Shown: positions 12,910 through 23,744 of the stretch, in pieces | Position numbering within the stretch: the first letter of the stretch is position 1 | Layout of the letters: each line of letters opens with the position of its first letter | Origin: Aralia elata | Lineage: Eukaryota; Streptophyta; Magnoliopsida; Apiales; Araliaceae | Assembly (NCBI GenBank): GCA_034770075.1 | Contig: CM068384.1 | Coordinates: 93,274,720-93,338,719, forward strand | Length of the DNA: 64,000 nt | Direction of reading: 5' to 3' | Translations under genes and position numbers: made by a program | Notes under the pieces: generated by a model | What the model saw: only the letters and a program-made list of their open reading frames with translations | The model's database searches: none | Told to the model about the DNA's origin: nothing

Positions 12910-13749
12910 ATGTCAAAATCACTATCACTGCGTAGCATACTTGATGCTAACAAACTGACCGGAGCGAATTACACGGACTGGTTAAGGAATCTGAGAATTG
13001 TTCTCATTGCTGAAAAGATTTCTTATGTCCTAAATTTGCCAATCCCTGTAAATGTTGTAGAAACAACCTCTGAGGAAGAGATTGTTACTTTCAGAAAGTG
13101 GCAAGATGATGCAATCTTGGCTCAATGCATCATGCTCGCATCCATGAGTAACGAGCTTCAGCGTCAGCATGAAACTATGGATGCTCCTACTATATTATTG
13201 CACCTCAAAGAGTTGTATGGTAAGGAAAGTAGGACTGCTAGATATCAGATATCTAAGGAGCTCTTCCGATCTCGTATGACCGAGGGCACTGCTGTTGAGA
13301 CTCATGTCCTTAAGATGATCAATCTGATTGAACATCTTGGACAGCTTGGGTTCGTGATTGATGGGGAGTTAAGTCAAGATTTGATCTTGCAGTCACTCCC
13401 GGACACCTTCTCACAATTTGTTGTGAATTTTCACATGAATAAGTTGGACGTCAGCTTGCCTGAGTTACTTAACATGTTGAAAACTGTTGAAGGTCACTTC
13501 TCATCCAACAAGAACCAAGTCTTACTAGTGGATGATTCTTCCAAGAAAAGGAAGAGGCCCAAGGTATCTGCTGAAAAGAAGAAAAACAAGAAGGCTAGGG
13601 CAAGGCGAAGAGAAAGGATAAAAAGAAACTTGATCCAGATAGCAAAGGAATTTGCTACCATTGCAATAAGCCAGGACACTGGAAGAGGAACTGCAAGGAG
13701 TATCTTGCGGACTAAAAGAAGCTTGGAGAAGCTTCGACTTCCGATATAG
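12910..13749 (+). pseudogene. Copia copy 1 gag
   Basis: I choose ATG 12910 (MSKSLSLRSILDANKLTG), just after the possible splice acceptor. The in-frame upstream ATG at 12871 lies in leader sequence. The DUF/UBN2-type copia gag core (NYTDWLRNLRIVL ... HMNKLDVSLPELLNMLKT) is intact. A basic Lys/Arg tract follows. The CCHC zinc knuckle (CYHCNKPGHWKRNC, about 13653-13694) is read only in a neighbouring frame, so a frameshift near 13600-13620 breaks gag before its nucleic-acid-binding finger, and a TAA follows shortly after the finger. Gag would form the virus-like particle; this copy would make it without the finger. Confidence 0.88.
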
Positions 13750-13789
13750 GTTTGTTCATGATTGAAATTAATTTTTTCTGAAAGTAAAA

Positions 13790-15840
13790 ATTCTACTTGG
13801 GTATTGGATATCGGCTGTAGTTCTCACATATGTAATAATATGCAGGGACTAAGCAGAAGTAGATAGCTGAACAAGGATGAAGTCGTCCTACGAGTGTGAA
13901 ATGGAGCAAAGGTTGCTGCATTAGCTGTAGGGACTTATTGTTTAGCACTGCCTTCGGGTAAGTTCATTAGTTTAAATAATTGTTATTATGTTTCGACACT
14001 CATTAGAAACATTATTTCAATTTTTGTATTGGATATGGATGGTTTTGATATTATAATAAAGAACAACAGTTGTTCTATTTATAATAGAAATGTTTTATAT
14101 GGTGTTGGCAATATACTAAATGGACTTTACATACCTGACTTGCATGAAAATATACTTCAAATTGAACAAACTAAGAAAAGAAAAAGAGATGATGTTAATA
14201 TACCTTTATGTGGCACTGTAGACTCGATCATATCAATGAAACAAGATTAACCAAGTTGCATAAAGATGGGCTTTTAGAGCTATCTGATTACGAATCATAT
14301 CCAACTTGTGAATCTTGTCTCAGGGGTAAGAAGACTAAATCTCCTTTTAGTGGAAAAGGAGAAAGAGTTACAGAGTTGTTAGCGTTGGTACACACAGACG
14401 TATGTGGACCTATGACAACGAATGCATGAGGAGGGTATTCTTATTTTATTAATTTCACTGATGATCATTCTAGATTTGGATATGTGTATTTAATGAAATA
14501 CAAATCTGAATCGTTTGAAAAGTTCAAAGAATTCAGAAGTGAAGTAGAGAAGCAAATTGGTAAGAGTATCAAGGTTCTTCGATCGGATCGAGGAGGTGAA
14601 TACTTGACCAATGAGTTTCTAAGTTGTCTCAAAGAAAATGGTATAATCTCACAATGGACTCCACCAGGGACGCCACAGTTGAATGGTGTATCTGAAAGGA
14701 GAAATCTAACCTTGTTGGACATGGTTCGTTCCATGATGAGTTATACTGACCTTCTAGTATCCTTCTGGGGTTATACCCTAGAAACGGCTGCATACCTACT
14801 TAACAAGGTACCTACCAAATCCGTCCCAAAGACCCCATATAAGATATGGACAGGGAGGAAACCTAGTCTTAAGCATGTTAAGACTTGGGGTTGTCCAGCT
14901 TATGTCAAAAGGCTTGAGCATAATAAGTTGAAGACTAGATCCGACAAGTGTAGATTTGTGGGATATCCTAAAGAAAGTTTAGGATATTATTTCTATCATC
15001 CTACTAATCAAAAGGTGTTTGTAGCGAAACACGCTGCCTTCTTGGAAAATGAGTTTATCCTCGAAGGGGTTAGTGGGACTAAGATATATCTTGAAGAAGT
15101 TCAAGAACCACAAAATACTCCTGATCAAAGTCAGGTACCTAACCAAGTAGAAGAACCTATTATACCACTACCTATTCGTAAATCTGGAAGAGTATCGAAG
15201 ATACCTGAAAGGTATGAATTCATCATAGAGGATGATGATGAGGTACGCATCATAGATGATGATGATCCATTGACTTACGAAGAGGCTATGAGTAGTGAAG
15301 ACTCAGAGAAATGGCTAGAAGCCATGAAATCCGAGATGGACTCCATGTATGAAAACCAAGTATGGACTTTAGTTTCACCACCTGAGGGCATTAAGCCTAT
15401 TGGGTGTAAATGGGTAGAGACCTATAAGGCCCGACTAGTTGCAAAAGGTTTCAAACAAAGACAAGGAGTTGACTATGATGAACCCTTCTCACCAGTAGCT
15501 ATGCTCAAGTCCATTCGGATTTTGCTTGCAATTGCAGCTTATTATAACTACGAGATCTGGCAAATGGACGTGAAAATAGCCTTCCTCAATATAGAGCTTG
15601 AGGAAAATGTATATATGATACAGCCAGAGGGTTTTGTTTCAACGGTTGGGACAAACCAAGTCTGTAAGCTACAACGATCTATTTATGGATTGAAGTAAGC
15701 TTTTCGAAGATGGAACATCCGTTTTGATGAGATAATCAAAAGGTTTAATTTTATCAAAAATGAGGATGAACCTTGTGTGTACAAGAAGGTTAGTGGGACC
15801 ACTGTTTCATTCATTGTATTATATGTTGATGACATATTAT
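13790..15840 (+). pseudogene. Copia copy 1 pol: protease, integrase, truncated RT
   Basis: The protease active site at 13807-13815 reads D-I-G where copies 2 and 3 have D-T-G, so catalysis should be lost. Stops lie at 13863 and 13898. The GAG-pre-integrase finger and integrase start are at about 14208-14429, and a TGA replaces Arg at 14428 (CGA to TGA, a CpG change). The integrase core follows (FTDDHSR, SDRGGEY, NGVSERRN) to about 15050, then a variable linker and RT from about 15280. RT lacks 33 bp present in copy 2 (between GCKWV and ETYKAR; GGT flanks both ends). A TAA at about 15696 replaces Gln (GLK*A). RT ends abruptly in YVDDIL at 15840, where copy 2 gag begins; RNase H is missing. Confidence 0.9.
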
Positions 15841-16257
15841 GAACAACTTGGACAACTTGGGTTCGTGATGGATGGGGAGTTAAGCCAAGATTTGATCTTG
15901 CAGTCACTCCCGGACACCTTCTCACAATTTGTTGTGAATTTTCACATGAATAAGCTGGATGTCAACTTGCCTGAGTTACTTAATATGTTGAAATCTACTG
16001 AAGGTCACTTCTCATCCAACAAGAACTAAGTCTTACTAGTGGATGATTCTTCCAAGAAAAGGAAGAGGCCCAAGGTATCTTCTGAAAAGAAGAAAAAAAA
16101 GAAGGCTAAGGGCAAGGCGAAGAGAAAGGATAAAAAGAAACCGGATCCAGATAGCAAAGGAATTTGCTTTGCAATAAGGCAGGACACTGGAAGAGGAACT
16201 ACAAGGAGTATCTTGCGGACCAAAAGAAGCTTGGAGAAGCTTCGACTTCCGATCTAG
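15841..16257 (+). pseudogene. Copia copy 2 gag, C-terminal fragment
   Basis: Starts mid-domain at the region coding GQLGFVMDGELSQD, fused to copy 1 RT without a start codon. A TAA at about 16027 replaces the Gln of copy 1 (KNQVLL). The basic tract follows. The zinc-knuckle region is damaged: it lacks the first CxxC, and only the HWKRN part is readable in another frame. It is a remnant with no expected product. Confidence 0.85.
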
Positions 16258-16297
16258 GTTTGTTCATGATTGAAATTAATTTTTTTGAAAGTCAAAA

Positions 16298-19200
16298 TTC
16301 TACATGGTATTGGATACCGGCTGTAGTTCTCACATATGTAATAATATGCAGGGACTAAGTAGAAGTAGAAAGCTGAACAAGGATGAAGTCGTCCTACGAG
16401 TGGGAAATAGAGCAAAGGTTGCTGCATTAGCTGTAGGGACTTATTGCTTAGCACTGCCTTCGGGCAAGTTCATTAGTTTAAATAATTGTTATTATGTTCC
16501 GACACTCATTAGAAACATTATTTCAATTTCTGTATTGGATATGGATGGTTTTGATATTATAATAAAGAACAATAGTTGTTTTATTATAATAAAAATATTT
16601 TATATGGTATTGGCAATCTACTGAATGGACTTTACATACTTGACTTGCATGAAAATATACTTCAAATTGAACAAACAAAGAAAAAAAAACGAGATGATGT
16701 TAATTATACCTTTATATGGCACTGTAGACTCGGTCATATCAATGAAACAAGATTAACCAAGTTGCATAAAGATGGGCTTTTAGAGCTATCTGATTATGAA
16801 TCATATCCAACTTGTGAATCTTGTCTCATGGGTAAGATGACTAAATCTCGTTTTAGTGGAAAAGGGAAAAGAGTTACAGAGTTGTTAGCGTTGGTACACA
16901 TAGACGTATGTGGACCTATGACAACGTATGCACGAGGAGGGTATTCTTATTTTATTACTTTCACTGATGATCATTCTAGATTTGGATATGTGTATTTAAT
17001 GAAATACAAATCTGAATCATTTGAAAAGTTCAAAGAATTCAGAAGTGAAGTAGAGAAGAAAACTGGTAAGAGTATCAAGATTCTTCGATCGGATCGACGA
17101 GGTGAATACTTGACCAATGAGTTTCTAAGTTGTCTCAAAGAAAATGGTATAATCTCACAATGGACTCCACCAGGGATGCCACAGTCGAATGGTGTATCTG
17201 AAAGGAGAAATCGAACCTTGTTAGACATAGTTCGTTCCATGATGAGTTATACTGACCTTCCAGTATCCTTCTAGGGTTATGCCCTAGAAACGGCTGCATA
17301 CCTGCTTAACAAGGTACCTACCAAATCCGTCCCAAAGACCCCATATGAGATATGGACAGGGAGGAAACCTAGTCTTAAGCATGTTAAGACTTGAGATTGT
17401 CCAGCTTATGTCAAAAGGTTTGAGCATGATAAGCTGAAGACTAGATCCAACAAGTGTAGATTTGTGGGATATCCTAAAGAAAGTTTAGGATATTATTTCT
17501 ATCATCCTATTGGTCAAAAGGTGTTTGTAGCGAAACTCGATACCTTCTTGGAAAAGGAGTTTATCCTCGAAGGATCAGTGGGAGTAAGATATATCTTGAA
17601 GAACTTCAAGAACCACAAAATACTCCCGATCAAAGTCAGGTACCTGACCAAGTAGAAGAACCTACTGTACCACTACCTATTTGTAAATCTGGAAGATTAC
17701 CAAAGATACCTGATAGGTATGGATTCATCATAGAGGATGATGATAAGGTACGCATCATAGATGATGATGATCCATTGACTTACGAAGAGGCTATGAGTAG
17801 TGAAGACTTAGAGAAATGGCTAGAAGCCATGAAATCCGAGATGGACTCCATGTATGAAAACCAAGTATGGACTTTGGTTTCACCACCTGAGGGCATTAAG
17901 CCTATTGGGTGTAAATGGGTCTTTAAGAGAAAGACTGGAGCAGATGGCAAGGTAGAGACCTATAAGGCCCGACTGGTTGCAAAAGGTTTCAAACAAAGAC
18001 AAGGAGTTGACTATGATGAAACCTTCTCACCAGCAGCTATGTTCAAGTCCATTCTGATTTTGCTTGCAATTGCAGCTTATTATGACTACGAAATCTGGTA
18101 AATGGACGTGAAAACAGCCTTCCTCAATGGAGAGCTTGAGGAGAATATATATATGATATAGCCAGAGGGTTTTGTTTCAACGGTTAGAACAAACCAAGTC
18201 TGTAAGCTACAACGATCCATTTATGGATTAAAGCAAGCTTCTCGAAGATGGAACATCCGTTTTGATGAGATAATCAAAAGGTTTGATTTTATCAAAAATG
18301 AGGATGAACCATGTGTGTACAAGAAAGTTAGTGGGAGCGATGTTTCATTCCTTGTATTATATGTTGATGATATATTACTGATAGGGAATGATGTTCCTAT
18401 GCTACAATCGATCAAAATTTGGTTATCTAAACACTTCTCCATGAAGGACTTGGGTGAGGCATCCTATATTTTGGGGATAAAGATCTATAGAGATAGATCT
18501 AAAAGGATGTTGGGCTTGACCCAAGGAAAGTACATTGACTCAATGCTAAAGAAGTCTAGCATGGAAGATTCCAAGAGAGGTCTCATGCTGATGAGTCATG
18601 GAATACATCTCTCCAAGAAACAGGCCCCAAAGACACCTGAGGAGAGAGACCGAATGAGTAAGATTCCTTATGCTTCAGTAATAGGATCTATCATGTACGG
18701 TATGATATGTACTAGACCAAATGTCGCTCATGCACTTAGTGTAACAAGCAAATATCAGTCGAATCCGTGAGAAGAGCACTGGAAGGCAGTGAAAAACATC
18801 CTAAAGTACTTGAGAAGAACTAAGGATGTATTTTTTGTCTACGATGGGTCTGAATTGAAACTAGAGGGCTATACAGACTCAAGTTTTCAAACGGGCCAAG
18901 ATGACGGTAAATCCGTTTCAGGGTACGTGTTTACCTTAAACGGTGGCGCAGTGAGTTGGAAAAGTTCCTAGCAGAAAACAGTTGCTGATTTAGTGACAGA
19001 GGCAGAGTACATAGCTGCAAGTGAAGCTGCAAAGGAAGCTATTTGGATGAAGAAGTTCATAACTGAACTTGGAGTGGTTCCTAGCATTAGAGGAGCCGTA
19101 CCTTTATTCCGTGACAACAACGGAGCTGTTGCGTAGGCTAAGGAACTCAGGTCTCATCAGAAATCCAAACACGTGTTGCAGCGGTTTCATTTGATTAGAG

Positions 19201-19345
19201 AGATCATTGAAAGAGGAGATGTCACCCTGGAGCGTGTGGACTCTCAAGACAACATTGCAGATCCATTTACTAAAGTTTAGCACAACAGCAATTTGATCGT
19301 CACTTAGAGAAGATGGGTATTAGATACCATGGCGATTGGCTTTAG
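16298..19345 (+). pseudogene. Copia copy 2 pol: protease, integrase, RT, RNase H
   Basis: Protease DTG is intact at 16313-16321. The pre-integrase and integrase region runs about 16700-17590, with SDRRGEY (Gly to Arg) near 17095 and a TAG for Trp at 17272 (VSF*GY). RT runs about 17775-18770, has the full RKTGADGK segment missing in copy 1, and carries LYVDDILLIG at about 18358-18390. Stops occur at 18101 (IW*MDV, Gln expected), 18158 (YMI*PEG, Gln expected), 18768 and 18969. RNase H (YTDSSFQTGQ, TEAEYIAAS) runs to GDWL and the natural stop at 19345; a TAG at about 19135 replaces Gln. This is the only copy here with all pol domains close to full length, but it is heavily nonsense-mutated. Confidence 0.9.
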
Positions 19346-19359
19346 TGCAAGTGGGAGAT

Positions 19360-19930
19360 TGAAAGTAGTATGCACACAAGCCAATCATATTTGATATGAT
19401 CTAGCATATACTTTGTAATCTTATTCATATATTAATAAAAGAATTGATTTTCTTAAAAGGCATTTTATATTATCTACATGGTGCTGTTATATTAAATGTG
19501 ATAAACCCATAGTTTTGAGCAATGCTTTTTGAATCATGATGGTGATCATGCTAATGAGATTTAAATCAAGATAGATCACAAACTAAAATCGTTCCTAATC
19601 GTTGGATTACTAAAAAGGGGATTAGTGAATCCGGATAGATTAGTACATACGTTGCTTGCTCTTAAGAAGAGGATGATTGATTTCATAATCATTTGTGTGG
19701 AGACACTAAAGCAAGTATGTAGGTGCTTATTGGAGAATAAGTACACTAAACGTGGCTCGCTAAGGAATACCTAATGGAGTTTTACTCGCCTGCCAATAGG
19801 AATTCCTCTAGTGATAGTAGTACAAGTGATCCTTGGACTTGAGATCATCATAGTATCTTGTGTATGATGAGTTATGCTTTGACAAGTGCCTTAAGACCTT
19901 TGGGGTATATCAAAGGGTATGATTGGGTAT
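19360..19930 (+). repeat. Copia copy 2 3' LTR, truncated
   Basis: Begins TGAAAGTAGTATG after the purine tract AAGTGGGAGAT. It corresponds to copy 3 LTR sequence 23379-23744 followed by 36783 onward. It breaks off near 19930, where copy 3 gag sequence (TTGTTGTGAATTTTCACATG) begins. Confidence 0.8.
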
Positions 19931-20316
19931 GATTTGTTGTGAATTTTCACATGAACAAGCTTGATGTCAGCTTGCCTGAATTGCTTAACATGCTGAAAAC
20001 TGCAGAGAGTCACTTTCCATCCAAGAAAGACCAAGTCTTACTGATAGGTGACGCTTCCAAGAAAAGGAAGTGGCCCAAAGGAGCTTCTGCTAAGAAGAAA
20101 AATTTTAAGAAGGCAAAAGGAAAGACAGCTGATAAAGGTATTAAGAATAAAACAAATATGGATAGCAAAGGAGTTTGCTTCCACTGCAATAAACCTGGAC
20201 ATTGGAAGAGAAACTGCAAGGAATACCTTGTAGAGGCAAAGCAGAAGAAGCTTGGTGAAGCTTCAACTACGGATACAGGTTTATTCATGATTGATATAAA
20301 TCTTTCTGTAAGTTAA
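19931..20316 (+). pseudogene. Copia copy 3 gag, C-terminal fragment with zinc knuckle
   Basis: Open for about 125 residues from the last part of the gag core (NFHMNKLDVSLPELLNML), through a Lys-rich stretch, to an intact CCHC finger CFHCNKPGHWKRNC (about 20175-20216). It ends near the protease start. The N-terminal two thirds of gag are absent. It is the only intact copia zinc knuckle in the window and confirms the finger's normal frame relative to copies 1 and 2. Confidence 0.88.
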
Positions 20317-23300
20317 AATTCTACTTGGGTATTAGATACCGGCTATGGTTCTCACATATGCAATTCATTGTAGGGAATAAGCAGAAGTAGAAGGCTAAAC
20401 AAGGGAAAAGTAACTCTACGAGTGGGAAATGAAGCAAAGGTTGCTGCATTAGCTGTGGGGACTTATTGTTTAGCACTACCTACGGGAAAATCTATCAATT
20501 TAATAAATTGTTATTATGTACCTGTTCTCATTAGAAACATTATATCTATTTCTATGTTGGACAATGAAGGATTCGATGTTATATTTAAGAACAATGGTTG
20601 TTCTATTTATAATAATAATATTTTGTTTGGAACTGGTAGATTAATTGATGGACTTTGCTTGACTTACATGAAAATATTTTTCAAATTGAACAAACTTGTA
20701 AAAGAAAAAGAGATGAAGTAAATCATACTTTCATTTGGCACTGTAGACTCGGTCACATTAATGAAACAAGATTAAACAAGTTGCATATTGATGGTCTTTT
20801 AGAGCTATTCGATTTTGAATCATATCCAACTTGTGAATCATGTCTCATGGGTAAAATGACTAAATCTCCATTTGGTGGACATGGAGAGAGAGTTGCAGGG
20901 TTGTTCGAGTTGGTACACACAGATGTATGTGGACCTATGACAACAGATGTTAGAGGAGGGTATTCGTATTTCATTACATTCACTGATGATCATCAAGATT
21001 TGGATATGTGTATTTAATGAAATACAAATCCGAATCATTTGAAAAGTTCAAAGAATTTAGAAGTGAAGTAGAGAAACAAACTGGCAAAAGTGTTAAGATT
21101 CTTCGATCAGATCGAGGAGGAGAATACTTAAGCAATGAGTTTTTTAATCATCTCAAAGAAAATGGTATTCTCTCTCAATGGACGCCTCCTGGTACGCCAC
21201 AATTAAATGGTGTATCTGAAAGGAGGAATCGTACCTTGTTAGACATGGTGCGGTCGATGATGAGTTTCACTGACCTTCCAATATCATTCTGGGGTCATGC
21301 CCTAGAAACGACTGCATATCTACTAAACAATATTCCTTCAAAATCCGTCCCCAAGACTCCATATGAGATGTGGACAGGGAGGAAACCCAGTCTTAAGCAT
21401 GTTAAGATTTGGGGTTGTAACACTTATGTAAAAAAGTTACAAAGCGACAAACTTGAGCCTAGATCTGACAAGTGCAAATTTGTGGGGTATCCTAAAAAAA
21501 GTTTAGGATACTATTTCTATAATCCTACCGAGCAAAAGGTGTTTGTTGCCAAACACGCTACCTTCCTAGAAAAGGAGTTTATCCTTGAAGGGGCTAGTGG
21601 GAGAAAAATAGATCTTGAAGAAATTCAAGAACCACAAATCACTACAGATCAAGTGGATGAACCTGTTCAAGTAGATATAACTTCTGTACCATAACCGAGT
21701 CGTAAATCTGGAAGAGTGCCGAAAATACCTAAAAGGTATACACTCATCATAGAAGATGATGATGAGGTACGCATCATAACTGATGATGATCCAGTAACAT
21801 ACGATGAGGCTATGAGTAGTAAACACTCTGAGAAACGACAAATAGCTATGAAATCCGAAATAGACTCCATGTATGAAAACCAAGTATGGACTTTGGTTAC
21901 TCCACCTGAAGGCATTGTGCCTATATGGTGTAAATGGGTCTTTAAGAAAAAGACTGGAGCAGATGGCAAGGTAGAGACCTATAAGGCCAGACTGGTTGTA
22001 AAAGGTTTCAAACAAAGACAAGGAGTTGACTATGATGAAACCTTCTCACCAGTAGCCATGCTCAAGTCTATCTAGATTTTGCTTGCGATTGCAGCTTACT
22101 ATGATTACGAAATCTGACAAATGGACGTGAAAACGGCCTTCCTCAATGGGAAACTAGATGAGGATGTATATATGATACAGCCAAAGGGTTTTGTTTCAAA
22201 GGTTGGAACAAATCAAGTATGTAAGTTACAAAGATCCATTTATGGATTGAAGCAAGCTTCTCGAAGTTGGAACATCCGTTTTGATGAGACAATCAAAAAG
22301 TTTGATTTTATCAAAAATGATGATGAACCATGTGCGTACAAGAAAGTTAGTGGGAGTGCTGTGACATTCCTGGTATTATATGTTGATGATATATTACTTA
22401 TAGGGAATGGCATACCGATGCTACAAGCAGTTAAAATTTGGTTATCTAAACACTTCTCCATGAAGGACTTGGGAAAAGCATCCTACATATTGGGAATAAA
22501 GATCTATAGAGATAGATCAAATAGGATGCTCGACTTGACCCAAGGTGCATACATTGATTCGACGCTAAAGAGGTTTAGCATGCAAGACTCCAAGAGAGGG
22601 CTCATACCGATGAGTCATGGAGTAAATCTCTCTAAGAAATTGTCCCCAAAGACACCTGAAGAGAGAGAACGCATGAATCAAATACCTTATGCTTCGGCAA
22701 TAGGATCCATAATGTATGGAATGATATGTACCAGACCAGATGTTGCTTATGCACTTAGTGTAACAAGTAGATATCAGTATAATCCTGGAGAAGAACACTA
22801 GAAAGCTGTGAAAAACATCTTGAAGTACTTAAGAAGAACTAAAGATGTGTTTCTAGTATATGGTGGGTCTGATTTGAAACTAGAGGGCTATACAGACTCA
22901 AGTTTTCAAACTGACCAAGATGATAGTAAATCCATGTCAGGGTATGTATTTACCTTGAACGGTGGAGCAGTGAGTTGGAAGAGTTCTAAACAGTAACCAA
23001 TTGCTGACTCAGTGACAGAGGCAGAGTATATAGCTGCACGTGAAGCTGCAAAGGAAGTTGTTTGGATGAAGAACTCATTTCTGAACTTGGGGTAGTTCCT
23101 AGCATTACTGGACCCGTTCCGGTTCATTGTGACAACACTGGAGCTGTTGCACAGGCTAAGGAACCCAAGTCTCATCAGAAATCCAAACATGTATTGCGGA
23201 AATTTCATTTAATTAGAGAAATTATTAAAAGGGGAGATGTCACCTTAGAAAGAGTGGACTCCCAGAACAACATTGCAGATCCATTTACTAAAGTATTATT

Positions 23301-23364
23301 GCAAGATCAATTCAATCGCCATTTCGATAAAATGGGTATTAGATACCAAGGTGATTGGCTTTAG
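20317..23364 (+). pseudogene. Copia copy 3 pol: protease, integrase, RT, RNase H
   Basis: Protease DTG is at 20335-20343. Integrase runs about 20720-21600: the finger, TDVCGPM, FTDDH, then a 1-nt deletion near 20995 that shifts frame, then SDRGGEY and NGVSERRN. RT runs about 21716-22450 with LYVDDILLIG. Stops fall at 21694, 22073, 22117 (Trp to TGA), 22800 (Trp to TAG) and 22994. RNase H ends at the natural stop 23364 (YQGDWL). Its coding sequence diverges from copies 1 and 2 throughout, so it represents a different insertion or subfamily rather than a recent duplication. Confidence 0.9.
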
Positions 23365-23378
23365 TGCAAGTGGGAGAT

Positions 23379-23744
23379 TAAAAGTAATATGCCCTCAAGC
23401 CAATTATATTTGATGTAATAAGCATTTACTTTGTAATCTTATTCAAATATTAATAATAGAATAAAAGGCATATTTTATCCATGTTAATTGGTTGAATTAA
23501 TAAATGTGATGAACTCATAGTTTTCAAGCAATGCTTTTTGAATCATGATGAGATTATGCTAATGAGATCTAAATTCAAGAAAGCTCAAAACTAAAATGTT
23601 CCTAATCGTTGGATCACTAATATTGAGATTACTGATCCGGATAGATTAGTACATATTATGCTTGATCTTTAGAAGATGATGATTGATCTCATAATCATTT
23701 GTGTGGAGACACTAAAGCAAGTATGTAGGTGCTTATTGGAGAAT
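23379..23744 (+). repeat. Copia copy 3 3' LTR, left part
   Basis: Starts after AAGTGGGAGAT; the canonical TG start has become TA. It continues at 36783 after the Ty3-2 insertion. The last five bases, agaat (23740-23744), are the Ty3-2 target duplication. Confidence 0.85.

Noticed and set aside
14465..14734. 89-residue antisense frame, also at 16971-17240
   Set aside because: Antisense shadow of the conserved copia integrase. Its similarity between copies follows from the coding strand.
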